Shown here one piece after another: positions 16,542 to 23,813 of a DNA stretch of 64,000 nucleotides. The DNA is from an uncultured Oscillospiraceae bacterium (GTDB lineage: Bacteria; Bacillota; Clostridia; Oscillospirales; Ruminococcaceae): contig CAJTZM010000001.1 of the NCBI GenBank assembly GCA_910583935.1, positions 1 to 64,000 on the forward strand. Reading direction: 5' to 3'. The notes under the pieces were generated by a model. That model worked only from the letters and a program-made list of their open reading frames with translations. It was not told where the DNA came from and did no database searches. How positions within the stretch are numbered: the first letter of the stretch is position 1; every line of letters begins with the position of its first letter. The position numbers were made by a program, and so were the translations under genes.

Positions 16542-16570
16542 ATATTACATTTCCCTTGTTTTATTGTCAA
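16542..16570 (-). promoter_or_regulatory. gltX promoter
   Basis: On the minus strand, -35 TTGACA (16565-16570), a 17-bp spacer and -10 TAATAT (16542-16547). The short leader contains a 6-bp hairpin TGCCGC/GCGGCA (16508-16523) just upstream of the RBS. No T-box features are seen. Confidence 0.88.
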
Positions 16571-16600
16571 GAAGCGCGGCCGGATAAAAGTTACGCCGCA

Positions 16601-16653
16601 GTCGGCGAAGACGACAGATTTTGACAGGTTACGTCGCCGAAAAAAGCTATACT
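16601..16653 (+). promoter_or_regulatory. spoIIE promoter with 21-bp spacer and candidate Spo0A boxes
   Basis: -35 TTGACA (16621-16626) and -10 TATACT (16648-16653) are separated by 21 bp. Overlong spacers of this size are characteristic of the Spo0A-activated sigma-A promoters of spoIIE and spoIIG in Bacillus. Two direct repeats, GTCGGCGAA (16601-16609) and GTCGCCGAA (16633-16641), lie 32 bp apart. Each matches the 0A-box core TGnCGAA at six of seven positions. Spo0A control is inferred from this architecture. Confidence 0.7.
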
Positions 16654-16739
16654 GAAAATACCGGAACCCATAGTATATGAAAAAAAGCGGAAAAAAATTC
16701 GGGGAAAACCGGTCGGTTGAAAAGAAATGAGGGATTTTT

Positions 16740-19070
16740 GTGTTAAAGACAAATGAAAAGCCTATGCCGCTGTCCTCCCGTATCACAGGGTTTTTGAAGG
16801 GACAGGCGGTGCTGCTGGAGTATCTGGCCTGCGCCATTTGCGGATTTGTTTTGTCCAACGCGTTTTTGCTGGGGCAGCTGGCCCCCTTTGGCGTGGCGTT
16901 TACCGCGGCGGGAAAAAGGGACCGAACAGCAGCGGCAGGTGCCGGATCGCTGTTAGGGTATCTGTTTTCCTTCCATCCGGAAAACAATACCCGCTATGTG
17001 GCGGCGGTGGTGCTGACAGCGGCGGCCAAATGGCTGTTGCCGGATCGTCTGCTGCAAAAATACCGCCGATGGATCGCGCCAGCCATCGCCTTTGGCGCGG
17101 TTTTGCTGCCGGGGGTGGCGCTGGCGTCGCTGCGGGGGTATCTTTTGTACGATGTTGTGATTTGTCTGTCCGAATCGGTTTTAGCGGCGGGGACCTGCTT
17201 TTTCTTCCAACGGGCGCTGGAGGCGTTGGTTCGCCGGGAAAAGCTGGCTACACTCGGCGGCAGGGACATATCCTGTCTGATTATCACCTATGCGCTGCTG
17301 GTCATGGCGCTGGGTTCCTTTACCATCGCGGATATATCGGTAGGCCGGATCATTGCCGTGCTGACGATTTTGCTTTCGGCCAAATGCGCCAGGGAATCCG
17401 GCGGCGCCATCGCCGGGATCACAGCCGGGGTCACCATGGGGGTTTTGAGCGGCGACTTTACGTTTTTAGCCGCGTCTTATGGCTTTGGCGGTATGCTGGC
17501 GGGCATGTTTGCCGAATTGGGATCGGTTATGCAGGCGCTGATTTTTGTGATTGTAAACGGCCTGACCGCCCTGATTATGGGAAGTGAATACCAGGCGTAC
17601 AGTGTTTTGTATGAAATCTTTTTAGGTGCGGTGTTGTTTTTATTAATTCCCCCCTCGGCGGTGCGCAGTCTGGTTTTTTGGGGAAGGCAGCGGTCCGATG
17701 CGTTTTCCAAAACCGCTCGGGAGGTTATTTTGTCCAAGCTGCGTTTTGCCTCGGCGGCGCTGGCGGATATCGGGGAGACGACCCGGCAGGTCAACCAGAA
17801 GGTTGGCACGGCAAAAAGCAAGACGATTGCGGATGTTTTTGCCTCAGCGGCGGAGAAGGTCTGCAATACCTGCCCGAAAAAGCCGGTGTGCTGGGGCGAG
17901 CAGTATCATCTGGTTATGGATGGCTTTAACAATCTGACCGAGGTGCTGCGCAAAACAGGAAAGGTCGTGGCGGCGGATTTCTCCGGCTATATGGGGGAAA
18001 ACTGCGATTATAAATGGGAGCTGGCCAATGAAATCTGCACAGGATACGAACGTTTTACCGGCAGGCAGGAGGCGCGCGCCCAGTCCCAGACCCTGCGGGG
18101 GGTGGTCACCGACCAGTTTGAAGGGATGAGCGGGATGCTGGACTCCCTGGCACAGGAGCTGACCGGCATTGAGCAGGTGGAATTTCCTGTAGGGGATCGA
18201 ATCAGCGCACTGTTGGAGCGGGAAAACCTTTCACCCATCTCGGTCAGCGCCTATACCGACCAGTCGGGGCGGATGACGGTGGAGGCGGCGATTCCGGCGT
18301 TTAAGCTGGCGCGGATGAACCAAACCTCCATGACGCTCTGGCTTTCGGACTTGTGCCAGCGGTGGCTGCAGCTTCCAACGATCAGCGAGGTGGAAAACGC
18401 GGCGCATCTGCGTTGGATCGAGCGGACGATATACTCGGTTGAAACGGCGATTGTCCAGCACTCCTGCAAAGGGCAGAAGGTCTGCGGCGACGCGGTAGAG
18501 GAAATCTGGGATGGCCGGGGGCGGGTACATCTGCTTTTATCCGACGGGATGGGCAGCGGCAGCCGGGCGGCGTTGGACTCCTCCATGACCGTATGCCTTT
18601 TAAAAAAGCTGGTGACCGCAGGCTTTTCCTTTGACTCCTCCTTAGAGCTGGTTAATGCTGCTTTGCTGGTCAAGTCGGAGGAGGAATCTCTTTCCACCAT
18701 AGATGTAGCAACGGTGGATCTTTATACCGGCCAGACGCAGTTTTTAAAGGCGGGCGCCGCGCCCAGCTTCGTCTACCGAGATGGATCGGTGGTCAAGGTT
18801 GAGTCAGCCTCAATGCCCGCGGGTATTTTAAAAGGCGTGGATTTCGCCAAAAGCCGCCTGAAGCTGCACCAGGGAGATTGGATTATCATGGTGTCGGACG
18901 GAATGCTTTTAAACGGAAGCGAATGGATTTTTGACCAGATCAAGCTGTCCGCCCGCAAAAGCGCCGAGGAGCTTGCGCAGGATCTGTGGCAGACGGCGCA
19001 GAATCGGCGGACCGACGGGCATGACGACGACGCCAGCGTGATGGTCTGCAAAATCGTCGAAAAGCAGTAG
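16740..19070 (+). CDS. spoIIE: Stage II sporulation protein E (SpoIIE), serine phosphatase
   Basis: A 776-residue membrane phosphatase of the forespore septum. Known SpoIIE dephosphorylates SpoIIAA to activate sigma-F and takes part in asymmetric division. About ten hydrophobic segments fill residues 20-310. A central region has a conserved cysteine set (CNTCPKKPVCW, about 378-388). The C-terminal PP2C domain has LLSDGMGSGSRAALDSS (about 598-614) and MVSDGML (about 717), the metal-binding aspartates. Length is close to the Bacillus protein. The start is GTG at 16740 with GAGGG 6 bases upstream. It is preceded by the 21-bp-spacer promoter and followed by a strong terminator, so it is monocistronic. 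Confidence 0.95.
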   Translation: MLKTNEKPMPLSSRITGFLKGQAVLLEYLACAICGFVLSNAFLLGQLAPFGVAFTAAGKRDRTAAAGAGSLLGYLFSFHPENNTRYVAAVVLTAAAKWLLPDRLLQKYRRWIAPAIAFGAVLLPGVALASLRGYLLYDVVICLSESVLAAGTCFFFQRALEALVRREKLATLGGRDISCLIITYALLVMALGSFTIADISVGRIIAVLTILLSAKCARESGGAIAGITAGVTMGVLSGDFTFLAASYGFGGMLAGMFAELGSVMQALIFVIVNGLTALIMGSEYQAYSVLYEIFLGAVLFLLIPPSAVRSLVFWGRQRSDAFSKTAREVILSKLRFASAALADIGETTRQVNQKVGTAKSKTIADVFASAAEKVCNTCPKKPVCWGEQYHLVMDGFNNLTEVLRKTGKVVAADFSGYMGENCDYKWELANEICTGYERFTGRQEARAQSQTLRGVVTDQFEGMSGMLDSLAQELTGIEQVEFPVGDRISALLERENLSPISVSAYTDQSGRMTVEAAIPAFKLARMNQTSMTLWLSDLCQRWLQLPTISEVENAAHLRWIERTIYSVETAIVQHSCKGQKVCGDAVEEIWDGRGRVHLLLSDGMGSGSRAALDSSMTVCLLKKLVTAGFSFDSSLELVNAALLVKSEEESLSTIDVATVDLYTGQTQFLKAGAAPSFVYRDGSVVKVESASMPAGILKGVDFAKSRLKLHQGDWIIMVSDGMLLNGSEWIFDQIKLSARKSAEELAQDLWQTAQNRRTDGHDDDASVMVCKIVEKQ

Positions 19071-19086
19071 GACTGCCGGCGATGTA

Positions 19087-19132
19087 AAAGCAGGATGATG
19101 GGCGGAGCCCTCCGCCCATCATCCTGCTTTTT
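19087..19132 (+). terminator. Intrinsic terminator of spoIIE
   Basis: A long GC-rich stem of about 20 bp (19087-19106 with 19111-19130), loop GCCC, followed by TTTTTT. Confidence 0.94.
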
Positions 19133-19177
19133 TGACAATTTGCAGGGTCGGACGACCGAAGGCAAAGCTTTAGCGGG

Positions 19178-19206
19178 TTGTCCCGCGCCGGTCGATATGG
19201 TATACT
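19178..19206 (+). promoter_or_regulatory. Promoter of the double-GNAT gene
   Basis: -35 TTGTCC (19178-19183), a 17-bp spacer and -10 TATACT (19201-19206), about 95 bases before the start codon. Confidence 0.6.
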
Positions 19207-19301
19207 TTGGGCAAGCTGCGAATAGGCAGAAGGGCTTTCGGAAATCCGAAAAGCCAGCCGGGTATACACTTTCAGCATCAAAAGCTTTAAGGGAGAAAAA
19301 T

Positions 19302-20252
19302 ATGGAGCTGTTGGATTTTACAAAAGAACACATTCCGCAGGCCAGCGCACTGGCGATGGAAAATTATGAGGAGCAACGGCAGGCGGTACCGGCGCTTCCG
19401 CCGGTAAAGCGCCTGCCGGATCTGGCGGATTTCGCCCGAAACGGTTTGGGCTGTTCCGCTTTTGATAACGGGAAAATGATCGGCTTCCTTTGCTGTCTGG
19501 ACCCTTGGGAGAATGCCTTTACCACCAAAGCCCGCGGGACCTTTTCGCCCATTTATGCGCACGGTGCGGTGTCTTTGGGGCGCAGACGCATCTACCAGAG
19601 ATTGTACCAGGCAGCGGCGCAAAAATGGGCCGCCGCCGGGATCGCCAGTCATTCGATTGGATTATATGCCCATGACCGGGCGGCCATCGAGGCTTTTTTT
19701 CAGTACGGCTTCGGCCTTCGCTGTATCGACGCGATCCGCCCCATGGAACCAGTGACCGCCTCAGCCTGTGGAGGCTTTTCCTTTTTTGAGGTAGAGCCGG
19801 ACCGGCGCCGGCTGCTGGAACCGCTGCACAGGCAGCTTACCGCCCATTTTGCAAAAAGCCCCCTGTTTATGAAGCACACGGAGCCGGACCGGTGGATAGA
19901 GCAGGAAACCCGCCTTTTCGCGGCGGCGGATGGGAAAAAGCTTGCCGCTTATGTGGAAATTGCGGATGCGGCGGAAAACTTTGTCACCGAAGAGCCGCAG
20001 GTGCAGAATATCTGCGGCGCCTTTTGCCTGCCGGAATACCGAGGGAAGGGACTGTACCAGAACCTATTAAATCATCTAATCGGCGTATTGAAAGCAGAGG
20101 GCTATACCCATCTGGGGGTGGATTACGAAAGCTTTAATCCTACAGCCTGGGGTTTTTGGCAAAAATATTTTGTATCCTACACCAACGGCGTTGTGCGGCG
20201 CATTGATGAAAATGTGCTGGAAGCTGTGAAATCAGCCGGCCAGTTCTTTTAA
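19302..20252 (+). CDS. Two-domain GNAT N-acetyltransferase
   Basis: This 316-residue protein has two GNAT-like folds. The N-terminal half (about 1-150) has a degenerate CoA motif (YAHGAVSLGRRRIYQRLY). The C-terminal half has the intact motif A, CGAFCLPEYRGKGLYQNLL (RGKGLY), and the end strand HLGVDYESFNPTAWGFWQKYF. The N-terminal domain probably serves structure or substrate recognition while the C-terminal one binds acetyl-CoA. The acceptor is unknown. The start at 19302 has AAGGGAG 6 bases upstream; the longer frame to 19095 runs through the promoter and the spoIIE terminator and is rejected. Confidence 0.82.
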   Translation: MELLDFTKEHIPQASALAMENYEEQRQAVPALPPVKRLPDLADFARNGLGCSAFDNGKMIGFLCCLDPWENAFTTKARGTFSPIYAHGAVSLGRRRIYQRLYQAAAQKWAAAGIASHSIGLYAHDRAAIEAFFQYGFGLRCIDAIRPMEPVTASACGGFSFFEVEPDRRRLLEPLHRQLTAHFAKSPLFMKHTEPDRWIEQETRLFAAADGKKLAAYVEIADAAENFVTEEPQVQNICGAFCLPEYRGKGLYQNLLNHLIGVLKAEGYTHLGVDYESFNPTAWGFWQKYFVSYTNGVVRRIDENVLEAVKSAGQFF

Positions 20253-20283
20253 GGCAGCGCCGGTACAATTGATGGGCAGACAG

Positions 20284-21126
20284 CTACAGCTCAGAGGCGT
20301 GATGTCTTGCATAATGGAACAAAAACTGCTGCGCAATTCCGCCGTAAGGCGCGAATTTTTCCGGCAGTCCCGTCGGGTATAGAGCGGCCATTACGCGCTT
20401 CATCCAAACATCCATGGGGATCACCTCTGTTTTGTGCAGACCGTACAGCAGTACGCAGTCCGCCACCTTGGGGCCAACGCCGTAAATGCTGCACAGCGTC
20501 TGCCGGGCTTCTTCGGTGCGCAGCTGGGAAAGCCGGGAAAAATCAATGACGCCGGAAGCAGCCTTTTGGGCGGCGTCCAGCAGATACTTGGCCCGAAAGC
20601 CGCATCGCAGCGGAGCTAAATCCTCGATTTGAAGACCGGCCAGCTGTTCTGGACCGGGAAAGGCGGCTGGTCCCTGCGGCGTATGGGAGCCGAACAGATC
20701 GCACAGCCGCCCAACAATCCCGCGGATTCGGGGAATATGATTGTTTTGGCTGATAATAAAGGTACACAGCGTCTCCCAGGGCTCCTGGCGAAGCAGACGG
20801 ATGCCGGGAGCAAAGCGTATTGCCCTGGCCAAGGCCGGATCGGAGCGAAAATCTCGGCATAAGGCGGTATAGTCTTCATCCAGGCAGAAATAGGGGATCC
20901 AGAAGTCGAAAACCTCCTGCCGGCTGGTGTGGGTAAAAATGAGAACGGTTTTTTCCTGTCGGACGCGGCAAAACCGCCCGGAGGCAACGCCTTCCCAAAA
21001 GCCGTCTTCACAAAGCTGCCAGCGAAAGCTCTGGCCGCAGTCCAGGGTACGGGCGAGATGAAAGCAATAGACGCCCTGCAAAAGAAAGCGGCCGTCTTTT
21101 TCAAGAATTCGCATAAAATCACTCAA
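20284..21126 (-). CDS. OGG1-type 8-oxoguanine DNA glycosylase
   Basis: A 280-residue HhH-GPD base-excision enzyme resembling eukaryotic OGG1 rather than MutM. The N-terminal OGG domain has LDCGQSFRW. The substrate-site motif ISQNNHIPRI corresponds to the NNN-x-ARI segment of OGG1. The helix-hairpin-helix is IYGVGPKVADCVLLYGL, with the catalytic lysine in GPK (about 220), and the catalytic aspartate follows in IPMDVW (about 239). It would excise 8-oxoG and nick the strand. The start is taken as TTG at 21126 (AAGGA 6 bases upstream); ATG at 21114 is an alternative. A palindrome overlaps its promoter. Confidence 0.88.
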   Translation of the reverse strand: MSDFMRILEKDGRFLLQGVYCFHLARTLDCGQSFRWQLCEDGFWEGVASGRFCRVRQEKTVLIFTHTSRQEVFDFWIPYFCLDEDYTALCRDFRSDPALARAIRFAPGIRLLRQEPWETLCTFIISQNNHIPRIRGIVGRLCDLFGSHTPQGPAAFPGPEQLAGLQIEDLAPLRCGFRAKYLLDAAQKAASGVIDFSRLSQLRTEEARQTLCSIYGVGPKVADCVLLYGLHKTEVIPMDVWMKRVMAALYPTGLPEKFAPYGGIAQQFLFHYARHHASEL

Positions 21127-21158
21127 AGCCTTTCCTTCGATACAATTTCCTACAGACG

Positions 21159-21188
21159 ATTATACCACTTTTCCACAAAATGTGGTAT
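21159..21188 (-). promoter_or_regulatory. Putative promoter with overlapping inverted repeat (ogg gene)
   Basis: The minus-strand -10 TATAAT is at 21159-21164, with a weak -35 TACCAC at 17 bp (21182-21187). ATACCAC (21162-21168) and GTGGTAT (21182-21188) form a perfect inverted repeat covering both elements, a possible repressor site. Confidence 0.4.
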
Positions 21189-21324
21189 CATAACAGCAAA
21201 AGCAGTTTTCTGACGGCTGTCCTGTGGGTATGGCCAATACCTTCTGTGCATTGCGGCGCATAGGAGCGAAAGCTGGCGATACGGCGCTGAATCATCCGCG
21301 CCATTGAATGAAAGGGCGTTTATT

Positions 21325-22017
21325 ATGAAAGATTCGATTTATACGATCCCGCTCAGCGAGGTGTTTGAGCCAAAGGATGGCTGCCCCATCTGCCGCTTGC
21401 GGAATATGCTGGAGGAGCGCTGTCTGGAGTATATTATGGGTGCGGCAATGATGGAGCCGGATATCCGCATTCAAACCAATGAGGCCGGATTTTGCCATGC
21501 GCATTTTGAGAGGATGCTCAAGGCAAAAAACCGTTTATCCCTGGCGCTGATGCTGGAAAGCCGGTTGGCCTATGTGGCGGAGCATGAACTGGCAGTCCAG
21601 CCGGAAAAAGCCGGATTCTTTAAGAAAAAGCAGGCGAATCCGGTCCAAAAGCAAAGCTGTTTTGTCTGCAACGAGGTGGAACGCGTATTGGATCGGATGC
21701 TCCACACTCTTCTTCATACTTGGGAAAAGGAAGAGTCGTTCCAAAACCTATACGACGAGCAGCCGTTTATCTGCCTGGAGCATTGCCGGCGCCTTACGGC
21801 GTTGGCGCCTGCCGTATTGGGCAAGAAGGCGTCTGCCTTTGTGGAACAGACCCAGCGGATTACCCGGCAGTACCTGGAGCAATTGCAAAAGGATGTGACC
21901 CATTTCTGTCGAATGTACGATTATCGAAATAAGGGGAAAGACTGGGGAAACAGCCGGGATGCTATTGAACGGTCGATTTTGTTTTTAACGACTCGAACGC
22001 CAGGAGAAGAAAAATAG
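21325..22017 (+). CDS. DUF6062-family Cys/His-rich protein
   Basis: This 230-residue protein of unknown function matches the clostridial DUF6062 family in its opening MKDSIYTIPLSEVF and the pattern that follows. Possible zinc ligands are C20-x2-C23 (CPIC), C58-H59-x-H61 (FCHAHF), CFVC near 108-111 and CLEHC near 145-149: two similar Cys/His modules, one in each half, suggesting an internal duplication. No TM helix or signal is seen. The start at 21325 is preferred because AAAGGG lies 9 bases upstream and the family begins at this residue; ATG at 21304 would add seven residues. It is monocistronic, with a terminator right after. Confidence 0.78.
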   Translation: MKDSIYTIPLSEVFEPKDGCPICRLRNMLEERCLEYIMGAAMMEPDIRIQTNEAGFCHAHFERMLKAKNRLSLALMLESRLAYVAEHELAVQPEKAGFFKKKQANPVQKQSCFVCNEVERVLDRMLHTLLHTWEKEESFQNLYDEQPFICLEHCRRLTALAPAVLGKKASAFVEQTQRITRQYLEQLQKDVTHFCRMYDYRNKGKDWGNSRDAIERSILFLTTRTPGEEK

Positions 22018-22023
22018 AACGGA

Positions 22024-22066
22024 AAGCGCACCACATGCAATCATCGTGTGGCGCGCTGATTTTTTA
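22024..22066 (+). terminator. Intrinsic terminator after the DUF6062 gene
   Basis: Stem AGCGC(A)CCACATG with CGTGTGGCGCGCT (about 22025-22037 with 22044-22056), followed by GATTTTTTATT. Confidence 0.88.
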
Positions 22067-22169
22067 TTCAATCAAAGGATCTTTTAATAAGGGCTGACGG
22101 ACAAAAGCACACAGAGACAATATAAATGCATGGATCTATTGCCTTTCCTGCAGAATGTAAAAAGAGGGG

Positions 22170-22215
22170 GCGGTTTTGAACTTTTACAGTCGGTAAAATA
22201 CAAAAACCGCTTTTT
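22170..22215 (+). terminator. Orphan terminator-like stem-loop in a non-coding gap
   Basis: A nested stem: GCGGTTTT (22170-22177) with AAAACCGC (22203-22210) and inner TTTTAC (22182-22187) with GTAAAA (22193-22198), then five Ts. The DUF6062 transcript already ends at 22066, so this implies a separate small transcript starting between about 22067 and 22150. No convincing ORF lies there. Confidence 0.55.
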
Positions 22216-22351
22216 CCGATGGAAGCCTGTATGAAAGGGAAAATTTCGGTTGATAAAGAAAAATCCACTTTATTCCATATTTTTGTCAAGTGGAAAACAG
22301 CAGTCTACGAAAAAAAATTTAAACAGTGTATTTACTGGAAAAAGCAGCTGA

Positions 22352-22397
22352 TTTTCCACGATTTCCACCGAGCTTTCCACAAAAAACCTGTGGAAAG
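22352..22397 (+). repeat. Clustered TTTCCAC repeats with an inverted pair
   Basis: TTTCCAC occurs at 22353-22359, 22362-22368 and 22374-22380. The last forms a perfect 9-bp inverted repeat, CTTTCCACA (22373-22381) with TGTGGAAAG (22389-22397). Related GTGGAAA and TCCAC occur at 22290 and 22264. The gap 22018-22532 (515 bases) otherwise holds the two stem-loops above and AT-rich sequence. Protein binding upstream of the gene at 22533 is inferred. Confidence 0.6.
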
Positions 22398-22532
22398 GCG
22401 CGATTACTGTTAGTATATTTGTTGAAAGTGTGAAAAAATAGAAAAGCAGAAAATTTGCCCAAAGAATTTGCATAGTTTTAAACGCCATGTCAAAAATATT
22501 GCAAGGAGTAAAGCATAAAGGGAGGAATTGCG

Positions 22533-22799
22533 ATGGTACGCGGCGTGCATAAAAAAATTATTGAGGTGGCGGACACGCAGAACGAATTTTTTGAGCGGGC
22601 GATTCTGATTGTCAAGGAGGGCTTTCGGGACGAGGATCCGGAGCAGCTGCGCCGGAAAGCGGGGGACTATGTATCCCAAATGGGGAATGTGGCGCTGGCA
22701 AAGCAAAAAAAGACCCATTTTTTTTGGAATCTGGGAAAGGTACTGGCAGGAGCGGCAATTGGGATTCTACTGGTGATTGCGGCTGTCTTTTGGATTTGA
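22533..22799 (+). CDS. Small single-TM protein of unknown function
   Basis: This 88-residue protein has a charged, soluble, helical N-terminal part (about 1-62, starting MVRGVHKKIIEVADTQNEFF) and one C-terminal TM helix (about 66-88, LGKVLAGAAIGILLVIAAVF), giving a tail-anchored topology. I do not assign it to a named family, though ITEVADT-like openings of this type recur in clostridial hypothetical proteins. The RBS GGGAGGAA lies 6 bases before the ATG, so it is very likely translated. It is preceded by the TTTCCAC repeat region and followed 234 bases later by rlmB, which has its own -10 element. Confidence 0.72.
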   Translation: MVRGVHKKIIEVADTQNEFFERAILIVKEGFRDEDPEQLRRKAGDYVSQMGNVALAKQKKTHFFWNLGKVLAGAAIGILLVIAAVFWI

Positions 22800-22837
22800 T
22801 TTTTTTCGAGATACCGCTTTTTTCCGAAAGAAATTTA

Positions 22838-22846
22838 TGCTATAAT
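22838..22846 (+). promoter_or_regulatory. Extended -10 promoter upstream of rlmB
   Basis: TGCTATAAT: a perfect -10 TATAAT (22841-22846) with the extended TGn motif. No clear -35, which extended -10 promoters can do without. Confidence 0.6.
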
Positions 22847-23032
22847 AAACGCTAAATAGGACAAAATCGGCCGCAGAAAACCATTTTTCGTCACGATCTG
22901 GCGAGGATGGCAGGCTTTGGCGGCGATTGTGCAATATGACAGGCTTTTTGGCTGCTAAGGGATGAGATAAAGAAAAGAATCCAGTGAAAAAAGACAGCAA
23001 AAGGCGTTTTGACATTTGGAGGGATTGAAGAA

Positions 23033-23800
23033 ATGTTGGAGCAGATGTCCCAAAAGGATAATCAGCTGATTTTTGGCAGGAACGCCGTTTTAGAGGCCAT
23101 CAAGGCCGGCACAGCGGTAGATAAGCTGTTTGTGGCGCCAACAGAGCGAAAGGGAAGCCTTGGAAGGATTATTTCAATGGCGAAGGAGGCGGGCATCCCC
23201 GTCAAGGATGTAACCGTACAGAAGCTGGACGCGATGACGGGCAATCAGGCGCATCAGGGCGTTGCGGCGACGATTGCGGCCGCCGCTTATGCCAGCATGG
23301 AAGAAATTTGGGAATCGGCCCGCAAAAAAGGCGAAAAGCTTTTTTTAATCGTAGCGGACGAAATTGAGGATCCACACAATCTGGGTGCTTTAATCCGGAC
23401 GGCCGAATGCTGCGGCGCCCACGGGATTGTTGTGCCTAAACGCCGCAGCGCAGGGCTGTCCCCAACGGTATATAAAAGCTCTGCCGGCGCGGTGAGCCAT
23501 TTCCCGGTGGTGCGCGTATCCAATTTGGTGTCTTTTGTGGATGAGATGAAGGATAAGGGCGTCTGGTTTTACTGCGCCGATATGGACGGACAGACCTGGT
23601 GCCAGACGGATTTTGGCGGACATGTGGCGCTGGTAATCGGCTCGGAGGGGAGCGGTGTGGGCCGCTTGCTTAAGGAAAAGTGTGATTTTACCGTCTCGCT
23701 GCCGATGCAGGGCCGGATCAACTCGCTTAACGCCTCGGTAGCAGGCGGTGTATTGATGTATGAAATCGCAAGACAACGCCTTGCCATTCAAGCGAGATAG
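23033..23800 (+). CDS. rlmB: 23S rRNA (guanosine-2'-O)-methyltransferase RlmB (TrmH family)
   Basis: A 255-residue SpoU/TrmH-family enzyme. The N-terminal substrate-binding domain begins DNQLIFGRNAVLEAI. The knotted SPOUT domain has motif 1 IEDPHNLGALIRTAECCGAHG, motif 2 LVIGSEGSGVG and motif 3 LPMQGRINSLNASVAGGVLMYE. RlmB methylates G2251 of 23S rRNA (E. coli numbering) using S-adenosylmethionine. The start at 23033 is ATG with GGAGGG 9 bases before it; a TTG at 23009 would overlap that RBS. The gene is followed 13 bases later by the pseudo-P-type ATPase and probably shares its transcript. Confidence 0.92.
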   Translation: MLEQMSQKDNQLIFGRNAVLEAIKAGTAVDKLFVAPTERKGSLGRIISMAKEAGIPVKDVTVQKLDAMTGNQAHQGVAATIAAAAYASMEEIWESARKKGEKLFLIVADEIEDPHNLGALIRTAECCGAHGIVVPKRRSAGLSPTVYKSSAGAVSHFPVVRVSNLVSFVDEMKDKGVWFYCADMDGQTWCQTDFGGHVALVIGSEGSGVGRLLKEKCDFTVSLPMQGRINSLNASVAGGVLMYEIARQRLAIQAR

Positions 23801-23813
23801 AGGGGGATTTTAC

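Noticed and set aside
16493..16620. T-box leader upstream of gltX
   Set aside because: The leader is only about 45 bases and has just a small hairpin; no T-box sequence.
16493..16987. N-terminal extension of gltX by 165 residues
   Set aside because: It crosses gltX's own promoter and overlaps spoIIE; the HIGH-containing start at 16492 has a good RBS and normal length.
22260..22400. DnaA-box cluster/replication origin
   Set aside because: The repeats are TTTCCAC, not TTATnCACA, and no dnaA or dnaN gene is near.
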